Source: Alphaproteobacteria bacterium
Lineage (GTDB): Bacteria > Pseudomonadota > Alphaproteobacteria > UBA6615
DNA length: 7,646 nt
Assembly: GCA_017643325.1 (NCBI GenBank)
Contig: JAEPNS010000150.1
Span: 1-7,646 of the forward strand
Direction of reading: 5' to 3'
The translations under genes and the position numbers were made by a program. Below the pieces are notes generated by a model. It had not been told where the DNA came from, searched no databases, and worked only from the letters and a program-made list of their open reading frames with translations. This document shows, one piece after another, positions 1 to 6,045 of this stretch; position 1 is the first letter of the stretch, and every line of letters begins with the position of its first letter.

Positions 1-69
1 GCCAAAACCTGGACCCACGACGACCACTGGGAGGCCGTTGAGAGGGTGCTTCCGTCGAAAAAGGACTAG
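1..69 (+). CDS. C-terminal end of an unidentified protein (5' end outside window)
   Basis: Frame 1 is open from the window edge to a TAG at 67-69 and gives 22 residues containing TWTHDDHWEAVERVLPSKKD. The hydrophilic, lysine-rich end looks like a genuine C-terminus. The stop lies only 10 nt before the ATG of the lactonase gene, so the two are probably co-transcribed. I do not recognise the family from so short a tail. It could be almost any soluble or periplasmic protein, and no function is proposed. Confidence 0.55.
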   Translation, partial: AKTWTHDDHWEAVERVLPSKKD

Positions 70-79
70 GACCGCCGCC

Positions 80-997
80 ATGTTCGCACCGCCCCCGGTC
101 ATCGAGACAAAGGTCTTCGTCGACATCAACGCCGGCTTCGGCATCACCGACAGCCCGTCGGAGTGGGCGGGGCTCCTGTTCGGGCGGCCGGATACGCCGT
201 CCTTCCTCGAGGGCCCGTCCTTCGACCGCGACGGCAACCTCTGGCTGGTCGACGTGGCGCGCGGGCGGCTGTTCCGCGTCACACCCGACGGCGACGTCAC
301 CGTGGCTGCCGACTATGAGGGTGAGCCGAACGGGCTGGCCTTTCACAGGGACGGCCACGGCCTGATCGCGGACCACTATCACGGCATCATGCATCTCGAC
401 CCGGAGAGCGGGAGGGTCGAGCCATACTGCGTGCGCAACGGGAACGAGCGCTTCCTGGGCACCAATGACCTGACCTTCGCATCGAACGGCGACCTCTACT
501 TCACCGACCAGGGCACGTCCGACCTGATCGACCGGTCGGGCCGCGTGTTCCGCCTGCGTGCGGACGGCACGCTCGACCTTGTATGCGGCGAACTCCCCAG
601 CCCGAACGGTCTCGTGCTGTCGGCGGACGAGAGGATCCTGTTCGTGGGCCTGACCCGCGACAACGCGGTCTGGCGGATGCGCCTGCGCGACGACGGCGCG
701 CCCGCCGACCAGGTCGGCCGGCTGATCCGCCTGTCCGGCGGCACCGGTCCCGACGGGATGGCGGCCGACGCCGACGGCAACATCCTCGTCTGCCATGTGG
801 GATTCGGCACGGTCTGGATTTTCAGCCCGACGGGCGCACCCCTCTTCCAGGTCAAGTCCTGCAAAGGCCCCGCGATCACCAACTGCGCCTACGGCGGCCC
901 GGACAACCGCACTCTCTACATCACGGAATCGTCGAGCGGCTGCGTTCTGACGGCAGACCTGCCCGTCGCCGGGCGGCCACTGTATTCGCATATGTAG
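80..997 (+). CDS. SMP-30/gluconolactonase/LRE family lactonase
   Basis: A 305-residue six-bladed beta-propeller hydrolase, close to the usual family length of about 300. The four metal-ligand positions known from SMP-30 lactonases can be picked out: Glu44 in FLEGPSFD, Asn129 in GTNDLTFASNGDLYFTD, Asn176 in SPNGLVLS and Asp225 in GPDGMAAD. A divalent-metal sugar or organic lactone hydrolase is therefore likely, while the substrate cannot be read. Repeated blade motifs (DGNLWLVD, NGDLYFTD, DGNILVCH) are visible. No signal peptide is evident. I chose the ATG at 80 because family similarity begins soon after it and AAGGA lies at 61-65. A TTG at 38 would add 14 arginine-rich residues and overlap the preceding gene. 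It converges on the dehydrogenase gene across a 54-nt hairpin-bearing gap, so a shared pathway is possible but unproven. Confidence 0.93.
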   Translation: MFAPPPVIETKVFVDINAGFGITDSPSEWAGLLFGRPDTPSFLEGPSFDRDGNLWLVDVARGRLFRVTPDGDVTVAADYEGEPNGLAFHRDGHGLIADHYHGIMHLDPESGRVEPYCVRNGNERFLGTNDLTFASNGDLYFTDQGTSDLIDRSGRVFRLRADGTLDLVCGELPSPNGLVLSADERILFVGLTRDNAVWRMRLRDDGAPADQVGRLIRLSGGTGPDGMAADADGNILVCHVGFGTVWIFSPTGAPLFQVKSCKGPAITNCAYGGPDNRTLYITESSSGCVLTADLPVAGRPLYSHM

Positions 998-1015
998 CGA
1001 ACCCGACAACACAAC

Positions 1016-1045
1016 TCGTCATGCCCGCGCGGGCGGGCATGACGA
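1016..1045. terminator. Perfect 13-bp hairpin between convergent genes
   Basis: The sequence from TCGTCATGCCCGC (1016-1028) to GCGGGCATGACGA (1033-1045) is a perfect inverted repeat with a 4-nt loop. It sits 18 nt after the lactonase stop and 6 nt beyond the dehydrogenase stop, so it could serve both convergent transcripts. No T-run follows on either strand, so it is not a textbook intrinsic terminator. The CGTCATGCCCG core also fits the short palindromic repeats seen elsewhere in the window. Confidence 0.6.
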
Positions 1046-1051
1046 AACGGG

Positions 1052-1936
1052 TTATTCCGCGGCGGCCTTGATCTCGTCTTCCAGGATCTCGTAGACGACC
1101 GCGCACTCGTCCTCGAGACGGCCCGCCTTCTCGATCTTCTTGTAGTAGCTGTTGCACAGCCGCAGGATCGGGGCCGAAAGGCCGAGCGCGTCGGCCTGCT
1201 CCTCGACGATGTCGAGGTCCTTCCACAGCAGCTTGCTCGGCCCCGCGCAGGGCTGCCAGGCGCGGTCCTTGATGATGCCCGAGCGCAGGTTGAACACGGT
1301 CGAGCCGGCCGCGCTCGGCCCGACAATGTCGATCATGAGCTGGGGGTCGAGGCCCATCTGGGCCCCGAACAGCATGCCTTCCGCCAGCGCGACGGTGTTC
1401 GCGCCGACCATGAAGTTGATCATGAGCTTCAGCTTGATACCAGTGCCGTACTCGCCGACGTAGAAGGTCTTGGGGCAGATCTTCTCGAGGACCGGCTTCA
1501 CCGCCTCGCAGCGCGCCTCGTCACCGCTCATCATGATGACGCCGTTGCCGGCACGGATGATCGGCTGGGTGCCGCTGATCGGGCAGTCGAGGATCACCGC
1601 GGCGGTCGCGTCGACCCTGGCCTTGATCTCCTCCTTGTCCTCGACACCGAAGGTGTTCATCTCGATGATCGTCAGGCCCTCGTGCGCACCCGCCAGGAGC
1701 CCATCCGGCCCGTCGAGAGCCTCGTGCGACGCCGGGACATTCGGCAGCGCCGAGATCACGATGTCACAGGTCTCCGCGAGCTCGCGTGCCGTCTCGACGA
1801 GCTTGCCGCCGTCGACCGGGAAGTCCTCCGTGCTGGGGCGGCGTACCGCGTAGCACTCGTGGCCTTCCGGCATCAGCTTTTCCGCCGCCACCCGGCCGAT
1901 CAGGCCGAGGCCCAGGATTCCGATTTTCTCCGCCAT
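1052..1936 (-). CDS. NAD(P)-dependent beta-hydroxyacid dehydrogenase (3-hydroxyisobutyrate dehydrogenase family)
   Basis: A 294-residue oxidoreductase with the N-terminal Rossmann domain and C-terminal helical domain of the 6-phosphogluconate/3-hydroxyisobutyrate dehydrogenase superfamily. Visible motifs are the dinucleotide fold GLGLIG (residues 9-14), the substrate-loop signature DCPISGT (117-123, usually DxPVSGG), the catalytic lysine Lys170 with Asn174 in GTGIKLKLMIN, and Lys239-Asp240 in the C-terminal helix. Arg32-Arg33 follow the second beta strand, which favours NADP(H) over NAD(H); this is an inference. Enzymes of the family interconvert 3-hydroxy acids or short alcohols with semialdehydes. 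The start at 1936 has AAGGGGA seven nt upstream. It is the last gene of the operon, 14 nt after the decarboxylase beta gene, so its likely substrate is the aldehyde that enzyme produces. Tartronate-semialdehyde reductase-like activity is an alternative. Confidence 0.92.
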   Translation of the reverse strand: MAEKIGILGLGLIGRVAAEKLMPEGHECYAVRRPSTEDFPVDGGKLVETARELAETCDIVISALPNVPASHEALDGPDGLLAGAHEGLTIIEMNTFGVEDKEEIKARVDATAAVILDCPISGTQPIIRAGNGVIMMSGDEARCEAVKPVLEKICPKTFYVGEYGTGIKLKLMINFMVGANTVALAEGMLFGAQMGLDPQLMIDIVGPSAAGSTVFNLRSGIIKDRAWQPCAGPSKLLWKDLDIVEEQADALGLSAPILRLCNSYYKKIEKAGRLEDECAVVYEILEDEIKAAAE

Positions 1937-1950
1937 CGCGTCGTCCCCTT

Positions 1951-2538
1951 CTATGGTGCCTTGCCCAGCACCGCTTCGCGGAACCGCGAGCGCAGCCAGG
2001 CCCCGTCCCGCGCCGGCAGCACCTTGGGGTGCTCGCGCGGGTCGATCTTGATATTGGCAAACAAAGGCCCGTCTGTCCGGCGCAGGCGTTCGGCAAGCGT
2101 ACCGAGCCCGTTCATGTCGCGGATATCGTCCGGCGCCTCGATGCCGCAGGCCCGCGCCATGGCCACGAGATCGACCCCGTGGGCGGTCGCGGTCGGCTGC
2201 GCGCCGGTCTCGCCGTAGCGTTCGTTGTCGAGCACGACCACCGACAGGTTCTTCGGCTGTCGCGCGCCGATTGTCGCGAGCGAGCCGATGCCCATCAGCA
2301 TGTCGCCGTCACCGGTCAGCGCCAGAACAGGCGTGTCCGGCCGCGCGATCGCGAGGCCGAGCGCGAGCGCCGCCGTGCCCCCCATGGCGCCCCATAGGTA
2401 GAAGTTGCGTGGATCGTCGCCGCACGCCGCAACGTCATAGGTGGCCGAGCCGAGCCCGGTCACCACGAGAAGCTCGCCCCGGTCCCGGAGCAGGCGCGCG
2501 ACGGCTTCGCGGCGGTCAAGGACGGGGGAATCCGGCAT
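1951..2538 (-). CDS. Thiamine-diphosphate decarboxylase, beta (PP-domain) subunit, ComE-like
   Basis: A 195-residue protein matching the C-terminal pyrophosphate-binding domain of ThDP enzymes as a free-standing subunit, as in sulfopyruvate decarboxylase ComE. The ThDP/Mg2+ motif starts with GDGD at 76-79 and ends with LDN at 103-105, the usual spacing of nearly 30 residues. It is followed by ERYGETGAQ, matching the family's YGxTG(G)Q. An upstream WGAMGGTAALALGLAIARP segment (49-67) is typical of this domain. It should pair with the alpha subunit encoded just upstream to decarboxylate a 2-oxo acid, giving an aldehyde or an acyloin. The ATG at 2538 comes 1 nt after the alpha stop, with GGAG at 2549-2546 inside the alpha gene, so translation is probably coupled. 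The exact substrate is unknown. Confidence 0.9.
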   Translation of the reverse strand: MPDSPVLDRREAVARLLRDRGELLVVTGLGSATYDVAACGDDPRNFYLWGAMGGTAALALGLAIARPDTPVLALTGDGDMLMGIGSLATIGARQPKNLSVVVLDNERYGETGAQPTATAHGVDLVAMARACGIEAPDDIRDMNGLGTLAERLRRTDGPLFANIKIDPREHPKVLPARDGAWLRSRFREAVLGKAP

Positions 2539-2539
2539 C

Positions 2540-3073
2540 CTACCGCTCCGCCTCGAAGGCCTTGCGTCCGATCAGTCGCTGGGACAGCAGCACCGCCGAG
2601 GCACTGAAGCCGTCGAAGGACTGCCGGATCGCCGCGTCGAGCATCGGTGCGGCGTCTTCGGGCGTGTCCGCACGGTGCACCTGCAGGTTCATTCGCGCGA
2701 GCACGTCGGGCGTCGCCCGGCCCATCGGCTCCTGCCACGGATTGAACTCGCCCCACTCGCCGCGCATGGTCACGAGCGCGACAAGGGGCATCCGGCAGTT
2801 CTCGATCAGCGTGAACATGTTCACGCAGTTGCCCACGCCGGAGGACTGCATCAGGAGTACGCCACGGTCGCCGCCGAGCCACGCGCCGGCAAGCAGCGCG
2901 ACGCCCTCCTCCTCAGTGGTCAACACCGTCGCGGTCATGTCGGGATGCGCCTCGCAGCACTCGATCAGGCGGCTGTGCCCGGCATCGGGCACATAGGCGA
3001 CCTGCCGGACGTCCCGGGCAACCAGCACATCGAACAGCGCGTCCGGCCAGGCTGCAACCTCTCCTCCGCTCAC
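2540..3073 (-). CDS. Thiamine-diphosphate decarboxylase, alpha (PYR-domain) subunit, ComD-like
   Basis: A 177-residue protein corresponding to the N-terminal PYR domain of ThDP decarboxylases, as in the alpha subunit of sulfopyruvate decarboxylase. TTEEEGVALLAG (52-63) supplies the glutamate that activates the ThDP aminopyrimidine. VPDAGHSRLIE (28-38) and QSSGVGNCVNM (76-86) are other family landmarks. The loop RGEWGEFNPWQEPMG (104-118) lies where I recall DEPQH in phosphonopyruvate decarboxylases, so a different substrate is likely; that comparison is from memory. The start is GTG at 3073, whose GTGA overlaps the IclR stop by 4 nt. GGAGG at 3084-3080, six nt upstream, supports it. The active site needs the adjacent beta subunit. 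Its place behind an IclR gene and before a beta-hydroxyacid dehydrogenase suggests a catabolic rather than coenzyme-M role. Confidence 0.9.
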   Translation of the reverse strand: MSGGEVAAWPDALFDVLVARDVRQVAYVPDAGHSRLIECCEAHPDMTATVLTTEEEGVALLAGAWLGGDRGVLLMQSSGVGNCVNMFTLIENCRMPLVALVTMRGEWGEFNPWQEPMGRATPDVLARMNLQVHRADTPEDAAPMLDAAIRQSFDGFSASAVLLSQRLIGRKAFEAER

Positions 3074-3825
3074 AGGCTGCCTCCGAGCGCCTCGAGCCGG
3101 TCGCGCGCCGCCAGCAGCCGCGCGGCCTGTTCCTCCAGGTGCGGCTCGATCCGGGTCAGCGGCGCGGCGATCGCGACACCGAAGATATCGCCATGGATGT
3201 CCGCCGTGGTCGCAAGCCCCATCACGTCTGCGACATTCTCGCCGCGGGTCACGAAATAGCCCTTCTCCGCGCCCGCGGCGATGTCCGCCGCCAGGGCCTC
3301 GCGGGCCGTGATCGTCGTCTCGGTCATCTCGTCGAGCGGCAGCCGCGCGATCAGCGCGATTCGCTCGCCCAGGTCGAGCCGGCCGAGAAACGCCTTGCCG
3401 ATCGCGCTGGAATGCATCGGCTTCATTTCGCCGACGCCGGCCGAGTAGCGCACCGTCTGCGGGCCCTCGATCACGTCCAGATAGATGATCGCCTGTCCCT
3501 GCCGCCGCCCCAGCAGGATGGTTTCCTGCGTTTCGTCGCGCAGCTGTTCGAGGATCGGGACGACGCTTTCCAGCACCGGGTCGTGGTCGGCAATCACGGT
3601 GGCGATCTCGAGCAGGCGTTTGGTCGGATAGATCTCGCGCGTCTGCTCCGACGTGTAGAGATAGCCCATCGCACTTAGAGTGCGGACGAGCCCGTGGCAG
3701 CTGCTGATCGGCGCCGACAGCGCCTCCGCCACCTGGGTCAGCGTCATCGGCCCCTTCCGGCGCGCGAACGCCTCGAACAGGTTGACGGTCCGGACCGCCG
3801 TCTTGACGCCTTCATTCATATTCAT
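3070..3825 (-). CDS. IclR-family transcriptional regulator
   Basis: A 251-residue regulator from the ATG at 3825 (249 if the ATG at 3819 is used), the usual length for the family. The N-terminal winged helix-turn-helix runs from VRTVNLFEAF to about residue 56, with the HTH around MTLTQVAEALSAPISSCHGL (27-46). The ligand domain carries the signature MHSSAIGKAFLG (137-148) and the later GENVADVMGLATTADIHG (195-212). The frame is open back to 3954, but those extra 43 residues do not resemble IclR proteins and would overlap the divergent monooxygenase. No good Shine-Dalgarno precedes either ATG; see the promoter entry for a possible leaderless transcript. It heads the decarboxylase-dehydrogenase operon and faces the monooxygenase, so it most likely controls both in response to a small organic acid, and itself. 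Confidence 0.92.
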   Translation of the reverse strand: MNMNEGVKTAVRTVNLFEAFARRKGPMTLTQVAEALSAPISSCHGLVRTLSAMGYLYTSEQTREIYPTKRLLEIATVIADHDPVLESVVPILEQLRDETQETILLGRRQGQAIIYLDVIEGPQTVRYSAGVGEMKPMHSSAIGKAFLGRLDLGERIALIARLPLDEMTETTITAREALAADIAAGAEKGYFVTRGENVADVMGLATTADIHGDIFGVAIAAPLTRIEPHLEEQAARLLAARDRLEALGGSL

Positions 3826-3830
3826 GAAAA

Positions 3831-3855
3831 GCAGTTTGGCTGCGTGAAAAACTGC
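3831..3855. promoter_or_regulatory. Inverted repeat GCAGTTT-N11-AAACTGC, candidate IclR operator
   Basis: Two perfect 7-bp arms (3831-3837 and 3849-3855) are separated by 11 bp, so their centres are 18 bp apart, a little under two helical turns. It lies in the divergent spacer, six bases before the IclR start. One arm covers the proposed -10 box and the other abuts the -35 box. That arrangement suits an autorepressing IclR dimer or tetramer. Binding is inferred. Confidence 0.45.
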
Positions 3856-3861
3856 GGTCAA
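3833..3861 (-). promoter_or_regulatory. Candidate sigma-70 promoter for the IclR-decarboxylase operon
   Basis: On the - strand TTGACC (3861-3856) matches a -35 box at five of six positions. Seventeen nt later CAAACT (3838-3833) is a weak -10 match, three of six. Transcription would start near 3826, immediately at the IclR ATG, which would give a leaderless or near-leaderless mRNA and explain the missing ribosome binding site. This is prediction from spacing and box similarity only. Confidence 0.3.
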
Positions 3862-3862
3862 T

Positions 3863-3874
3863 CGTGACGTAACG
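3863..3874. promoter_or_regulatory. Near-palindrome CGTGACGTAACG in the divergent spacer
   Basis: This 12-bp sequence is symmetric about ACGT except for one non-complementary pair. It is close to the middle of the 3826-3936 spacer and just upstream of the proposed IclR-operon -35 box. It could be a second operator or an activator site serving the monooxygenase. Twelve-bp near-palindromes occur by chance, so the call is weak. Confidence 0.25.
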
Positions 3875-3936
3875 ACAACCTTCGTGCGGCAAAAAGGCCA
3901 ATCCGGTAAAACTTGGAAAATCGAAACGGAAACGCC

Positions 3937-5142
3937 ATGCCTTCGAACGAACACGACCGCATTATCGTTGCGGGCGGCGGCCCGACGGGCCTTATCGCAG
4001 CGCTTTCACTGGCCCGCCAGGACATCCCGGTCCTGCTGCTCGAGCAGCAGGACGCTCCGCGGGACCACCGCCGGGCGACGACCTTCCACCCCCCGACGCT
4101 CGAATATCTCGACGATCTCGGCATGGTCGACAAGGTGCTCGACGACGGCCGGGTGACGCCGGTCTGGCAGGTCCGCGACCGGAAGGAAGGCGTGATCGCG
4201 GAATTCGACCTCGGCGCGCTCAAGGACGAAACCAGGTACCCCTATCGCGTCCAGTGCGAGCAGATGGAACTCAACCGTGCGCTCTACGCCGAGCTGGACG
4301 GCATGGCGAATGTCGATATCCGCTTCTCGCACGAGGTCTCCGGTGCCGATCAGGACGCGGACACCGCCAGCGTGACGGCCAACACGCCCGACGGCGAGGC
4401 GCGCTTCACCGGCCGCTACGTCTTCGGCGCGGACGGCGCGCGCTCCAGCGTCCGCAAGTCCATCGGCGTCGGCTTCGAGGGCTTCACCTACGACGAAAAG
4501 GTCGTGCAGTACGGCACCACCTTCGACGTGTCCGCGGCGATGCCGGACATCGCGGGCGTCGCCTACATCTCCGACCCGGACGAGTGGTGCGTCATCCTGC
4601 ACCTGCCGGACTACTGGCGGGTGACCTTCTCCTCGCGCGAGGGCGAGCCCGACGACGTCGCCGTGCGCGACGACGTGGCCGAAGCGCGCATGGCCGCCTT
4701 CTTCGGCGCCAGCGGCGCGACGGTCGAACTCCACCGCAACGTCTGGTCGATCCACCAGCGCGTCGCCGAGAATTTCCGCAAGGGCAGACTGATCATCGGC
4801 GGCGACGCGGCGCACATCAATTCGCCCATGGGCGGGATGGGCATGAACTCGGGTGTCCACGACGCGGTCAACTTCGCGGACAAGATAGGACAGGTCTGGC
4901 GCGGCGAGGCCGGGGAGGACATCCTCGACCGCTACACCCGCCAGCGCCGCCACGTGGCACTCGAGGACGTGCGCCAGCAGACCATCCGCAACACCAAGTT
5001 CATCGCCGAGAAGGACCCGGACGAGCGCCGAAAGAGCCAGGCCGAGTTCCGTGCGATCGCCGAAGACCCGGACAAGGCGTTCCGGTTCATGATGGGCTCG
5101 TCGATGCTGGCCGGGCTGCGCGCGGCCAACGCGCTGGAGTAG
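3937..5142 (+). CDS. FAD-dependent aromatic-type monooxygenase (PF01494 family)
   Basis: A 401-residue class A flavoprotein hydroxylase. The ADP-binding GGGPTG is at 13-18 with the strand-ending acid Glu36, the DG motif at GADGARSSVR (164-173), and the GD motif at GDAAH (289-293) followed by PMGGMGMNSG (297-306), which contacts FAD. These enzymes use NAD(P)H and O2 to hydroxylate mostly phenolic or N-heteroaromatic substrates in the cytoplasm. The length lacks the roughly 150-residue thioredoxin-like tail of the larger phenol hydroxylases, so it resembles the shorter p-hydroxybenzoate- or UbiH-like members. I chose ATG 3937 because GGAA lies at 3928-3931 and the FAD motif follows directly; TTG at 3913 would add eight residues. 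It is divergent from the IclR operon and probably under its control. The substrate is unknown. Confidence 0.93.
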   Translation: MPSNEHDRIIVAGGGPTGLIAALSLARQDIPVLLLEQQDAPRDHRRATTFHPPTLEYLDDLGMVDKVLDDGRVTPVWQVRDRKEGVIAEFDLGALKDETRYPYRVQCEQMELNRALYAELDGMANVDIRFSHEVSGADQDADTASVTANTPDGEARFTGRYVFGADGARSSVRKSIGVGFEGFTYDEKVVQYGTTFDVSAAMPDIAGVAYISDPDEWCVILHLPDYWRVTFSSREGEPDDVAVRDDVAEARMAAFFGASGATVELHRNVWSIHQRVAENFRKGRLIIGGDAAHINSPMGGMGMNSGVHDAVNFADKIGQVWRGEAGEDILDRYTRQRRHVALEDVRQQTIRNTKFIAEKDPDERRKSQAEFRAIAEDPDKAFRFMMGSSMLAGLRAANALE

Positions 5143-5151
5143 TCCCTCGCT

Positions 5152-5243
5152 CGTCACCCCTGCGAAAGCAGGGGTTCATTATCGCAAGCGTCAGCCCGGT
5201 CAAGTATCGGCGTTAATGGATTTCTGTCTTCGCTGGAATGACG
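5152..5243. repeat. CGTCA-ended inverted repeat pair between convergent genes
   Basis: Bases 5152-5181 and the reverse complement of 5214-5243 agree at 21 of 30 positions and both begin CGTCA. The left arm contains a 7-bp hairpin, CCCCTGC-GAAA-GCAGGGG (5157-5174), with a GNRA-type loop. The equivalent hairpin in the right arm has decayed. The pair fills the gap between the monooxygenase stop (9 nt away) and the hemerythrin stop (10 nt away). Likely roles are transcript end or mRNA stabiliser. Confidence 0.7.
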
Positions 5244-5253
5244 ATCTTTTGCG

Positions 5254-5847
5254 TCAGTGCATCCCCAGACCGGCCTCGCCCCGGTCCAGGATCAGCGGCA
5301 CCACCAGGTCCTCCTCGTCGTCGAGGTGACGGCGCAGGCTGGCGTCGAGCAGCACGAGGTCGTCGCGCAGCTTCGGCGCCAGCGTCGCGATATCGCCCTC
5401 GCCTTTGCGGATCGCCTCCTCCAGCGCTACCACCCCGTCGTAGACAAGCCGCAGCCGGTCGTGGATCACATGGTGGTCGCCCTCCAGGAGTGCGACGCCG
5501 GTCTCCATGCGCGGATCGGCGCGCGCGAGCAGCGGGAAATAGTGGTACTCCTCGACCTTGTGGTGGGTGTCGAGTTCGCCGAGATAGAAGCTCGCGCGCG
5601 GCATGAACCAGTCGTGGAACGCCGGGCCGTCCACCTGCCCGGCATCGAGCTTCTCGCAGGCGTCGGTCAGGCCCGCCCCGAAATCCCGGAACATGGTGTG
5701 CCGCGCGAGCCAGAACTGGCACCACTGGCCGTTGTTCGGGTGCCCGTCCCAGCTCTCGCGCGGGTATTCGGAGCGCAGGAAGGCAAGCTCCGCCGGCACG
5801 GCGGTGCGTGCGTCGAGCTGCAGGTGTTCGGGAAGTTCGGAAGCCAT
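5254..5847 (-). CDS. Hemerythrin HHE cation-binding domain protein
   Basis: A 197-residue, largely helical protein with the histidine/acid spacing of the HHE (hemerythrin-like) family, which binds a non-haem di-iron centre. Candidate ligands are His50 (ARHTMFRDF), His95/96 with Glu99/100 (THHKVEEYHYFP), His125/126 and His129 (GDHHVIHD), and His174 with Glu178/179 (RRHLDDEEDLVVP). Such proteins sense or store O2, or protect against NO or iron stress; no output domain is present to narrow this. I chose ATG 5847 because the open frame upstream (to 5946) runs through a palindromic repeat and is not family-like. The ribosome binding site is weak. The gene is convergent with the monooxygenase and divergent from the flavin-reductase-like gene across a 264-bp spacer. 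Confidence 0.9.
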   Translation of the reverse strand: MASELPEHLQLDARTAVPAELAFLRSEYPRESWDGHPNNGQWCQFWLARHTMFRDFGAGLTDACEKLDAGQVDGPAFHDWFMPRASFYLGELDTHHKVEEYHYFPLLARADPRMETGVALLEGDHHVIHDRLRLVYDGVVALEEAIRKGEGDIATLAPKLRDDLVLLDASLRRHLDDEEDLVVPLILDRGEAGLGMH

Positions 5848-5937
5848 CGCCGCGCGGAAATACACGAACGGTGCGGGAGAGGCAAAGGGAGCCGCCCAAC
5901 CAACGTTATGGCCGGACTTGACCCACGTATCTCGTAA

Positions 5938-5972
5938 CAACCTCATGCTGAGTCTGTCGAAGTATGAGGTTG
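5938..5972. repeat. Inverted repeat CAACCTCAT ... ATGAGGTTG
   Basis: Nine-bp perfect arms at 5938-5946 and 5964-5972 enclose a core CTGAGTCTGTCGAAG (5948-5962). The core reads on the other strand as the CTTCGACAG(A/G)CTCAG motif frequent in dispersed alphaproteobacterial repeats. It lies upstream of both divergent genes. Confidence 0.65.
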
Positions 5973-5974
5973 TC

Positions 5975-6007
5975 GCCCTCGCCCTTCGTCAGGCTCAGGG
6001 TGAGGGC
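5975..6007. repeat. Inverted repeat GCCCTCGCCCT ... AGGGTGAGGGC
   Basis: Eleven-bp arms (5975-5985 and 5997-6007) with one G-T pair enclose 11 nt. The segment CTTCGTCAGGCTCAG (5984-5998) is an inverted copy of the core of the preceding repeat, matching at 13 of 15 positions. The two form a head-to-head pair. Confidence 0.65.
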
Positions 6008-6016
6008 TCAGTCAGG

Positions 6017-6045
6017 CAAGATGCCGGGGCAAGCCCGAGCATGAC
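6017..6045. repeat. Palindromic repeat copy ending CATGACG
   Basis: ATGCCGGGGC (6021-6030) and GCCCGAGCAT (6033-6042) form an imperfect hairpin with two mismatches and an AA loop, flanked by CAAG and GACG. On the - strand it begins CGTCATGC, linking it to the elements at 1016 and 6929. Confidence 0.55.

Noticed and set aside
38..79. TTG-initiated extension of the SMP-30 protein
   Set aside because: It overlaps the end of the preceding gene and adds an arginine-rich stretch unlike the family; ATG 80 has a plausible upstream AAGGA.
3826..3954. N-terminal extension of the IclR protein to an ATG at 3954
   Set aside because: The extra 43 residues are not IclR-like, cover the divergent promoter spacer, and overlap the monooxygenase start.
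4006..5157. A 383-residue open frame on the - strand across the monooxygenase gene
   Set aside because: It lies wholly opposite a gene with complete FAD motifs, is rich in V/A/R/D as expected of a high-G+C antisense frame, and shows no family motif.
5257..5937. A 226-residue + strand open frame over the hemerythrin gene
   Set aside because: The opposite strand holds the HHE histidine/acid pattern at the right spacing, while this frame has no recognisable feature.
5848..5946. 33-residue N-terminal extension of the hemerythrin protein
   Set aside because: Its upstream part is translated from an inverted repeat and the sequence does not resemble HHE proteins.
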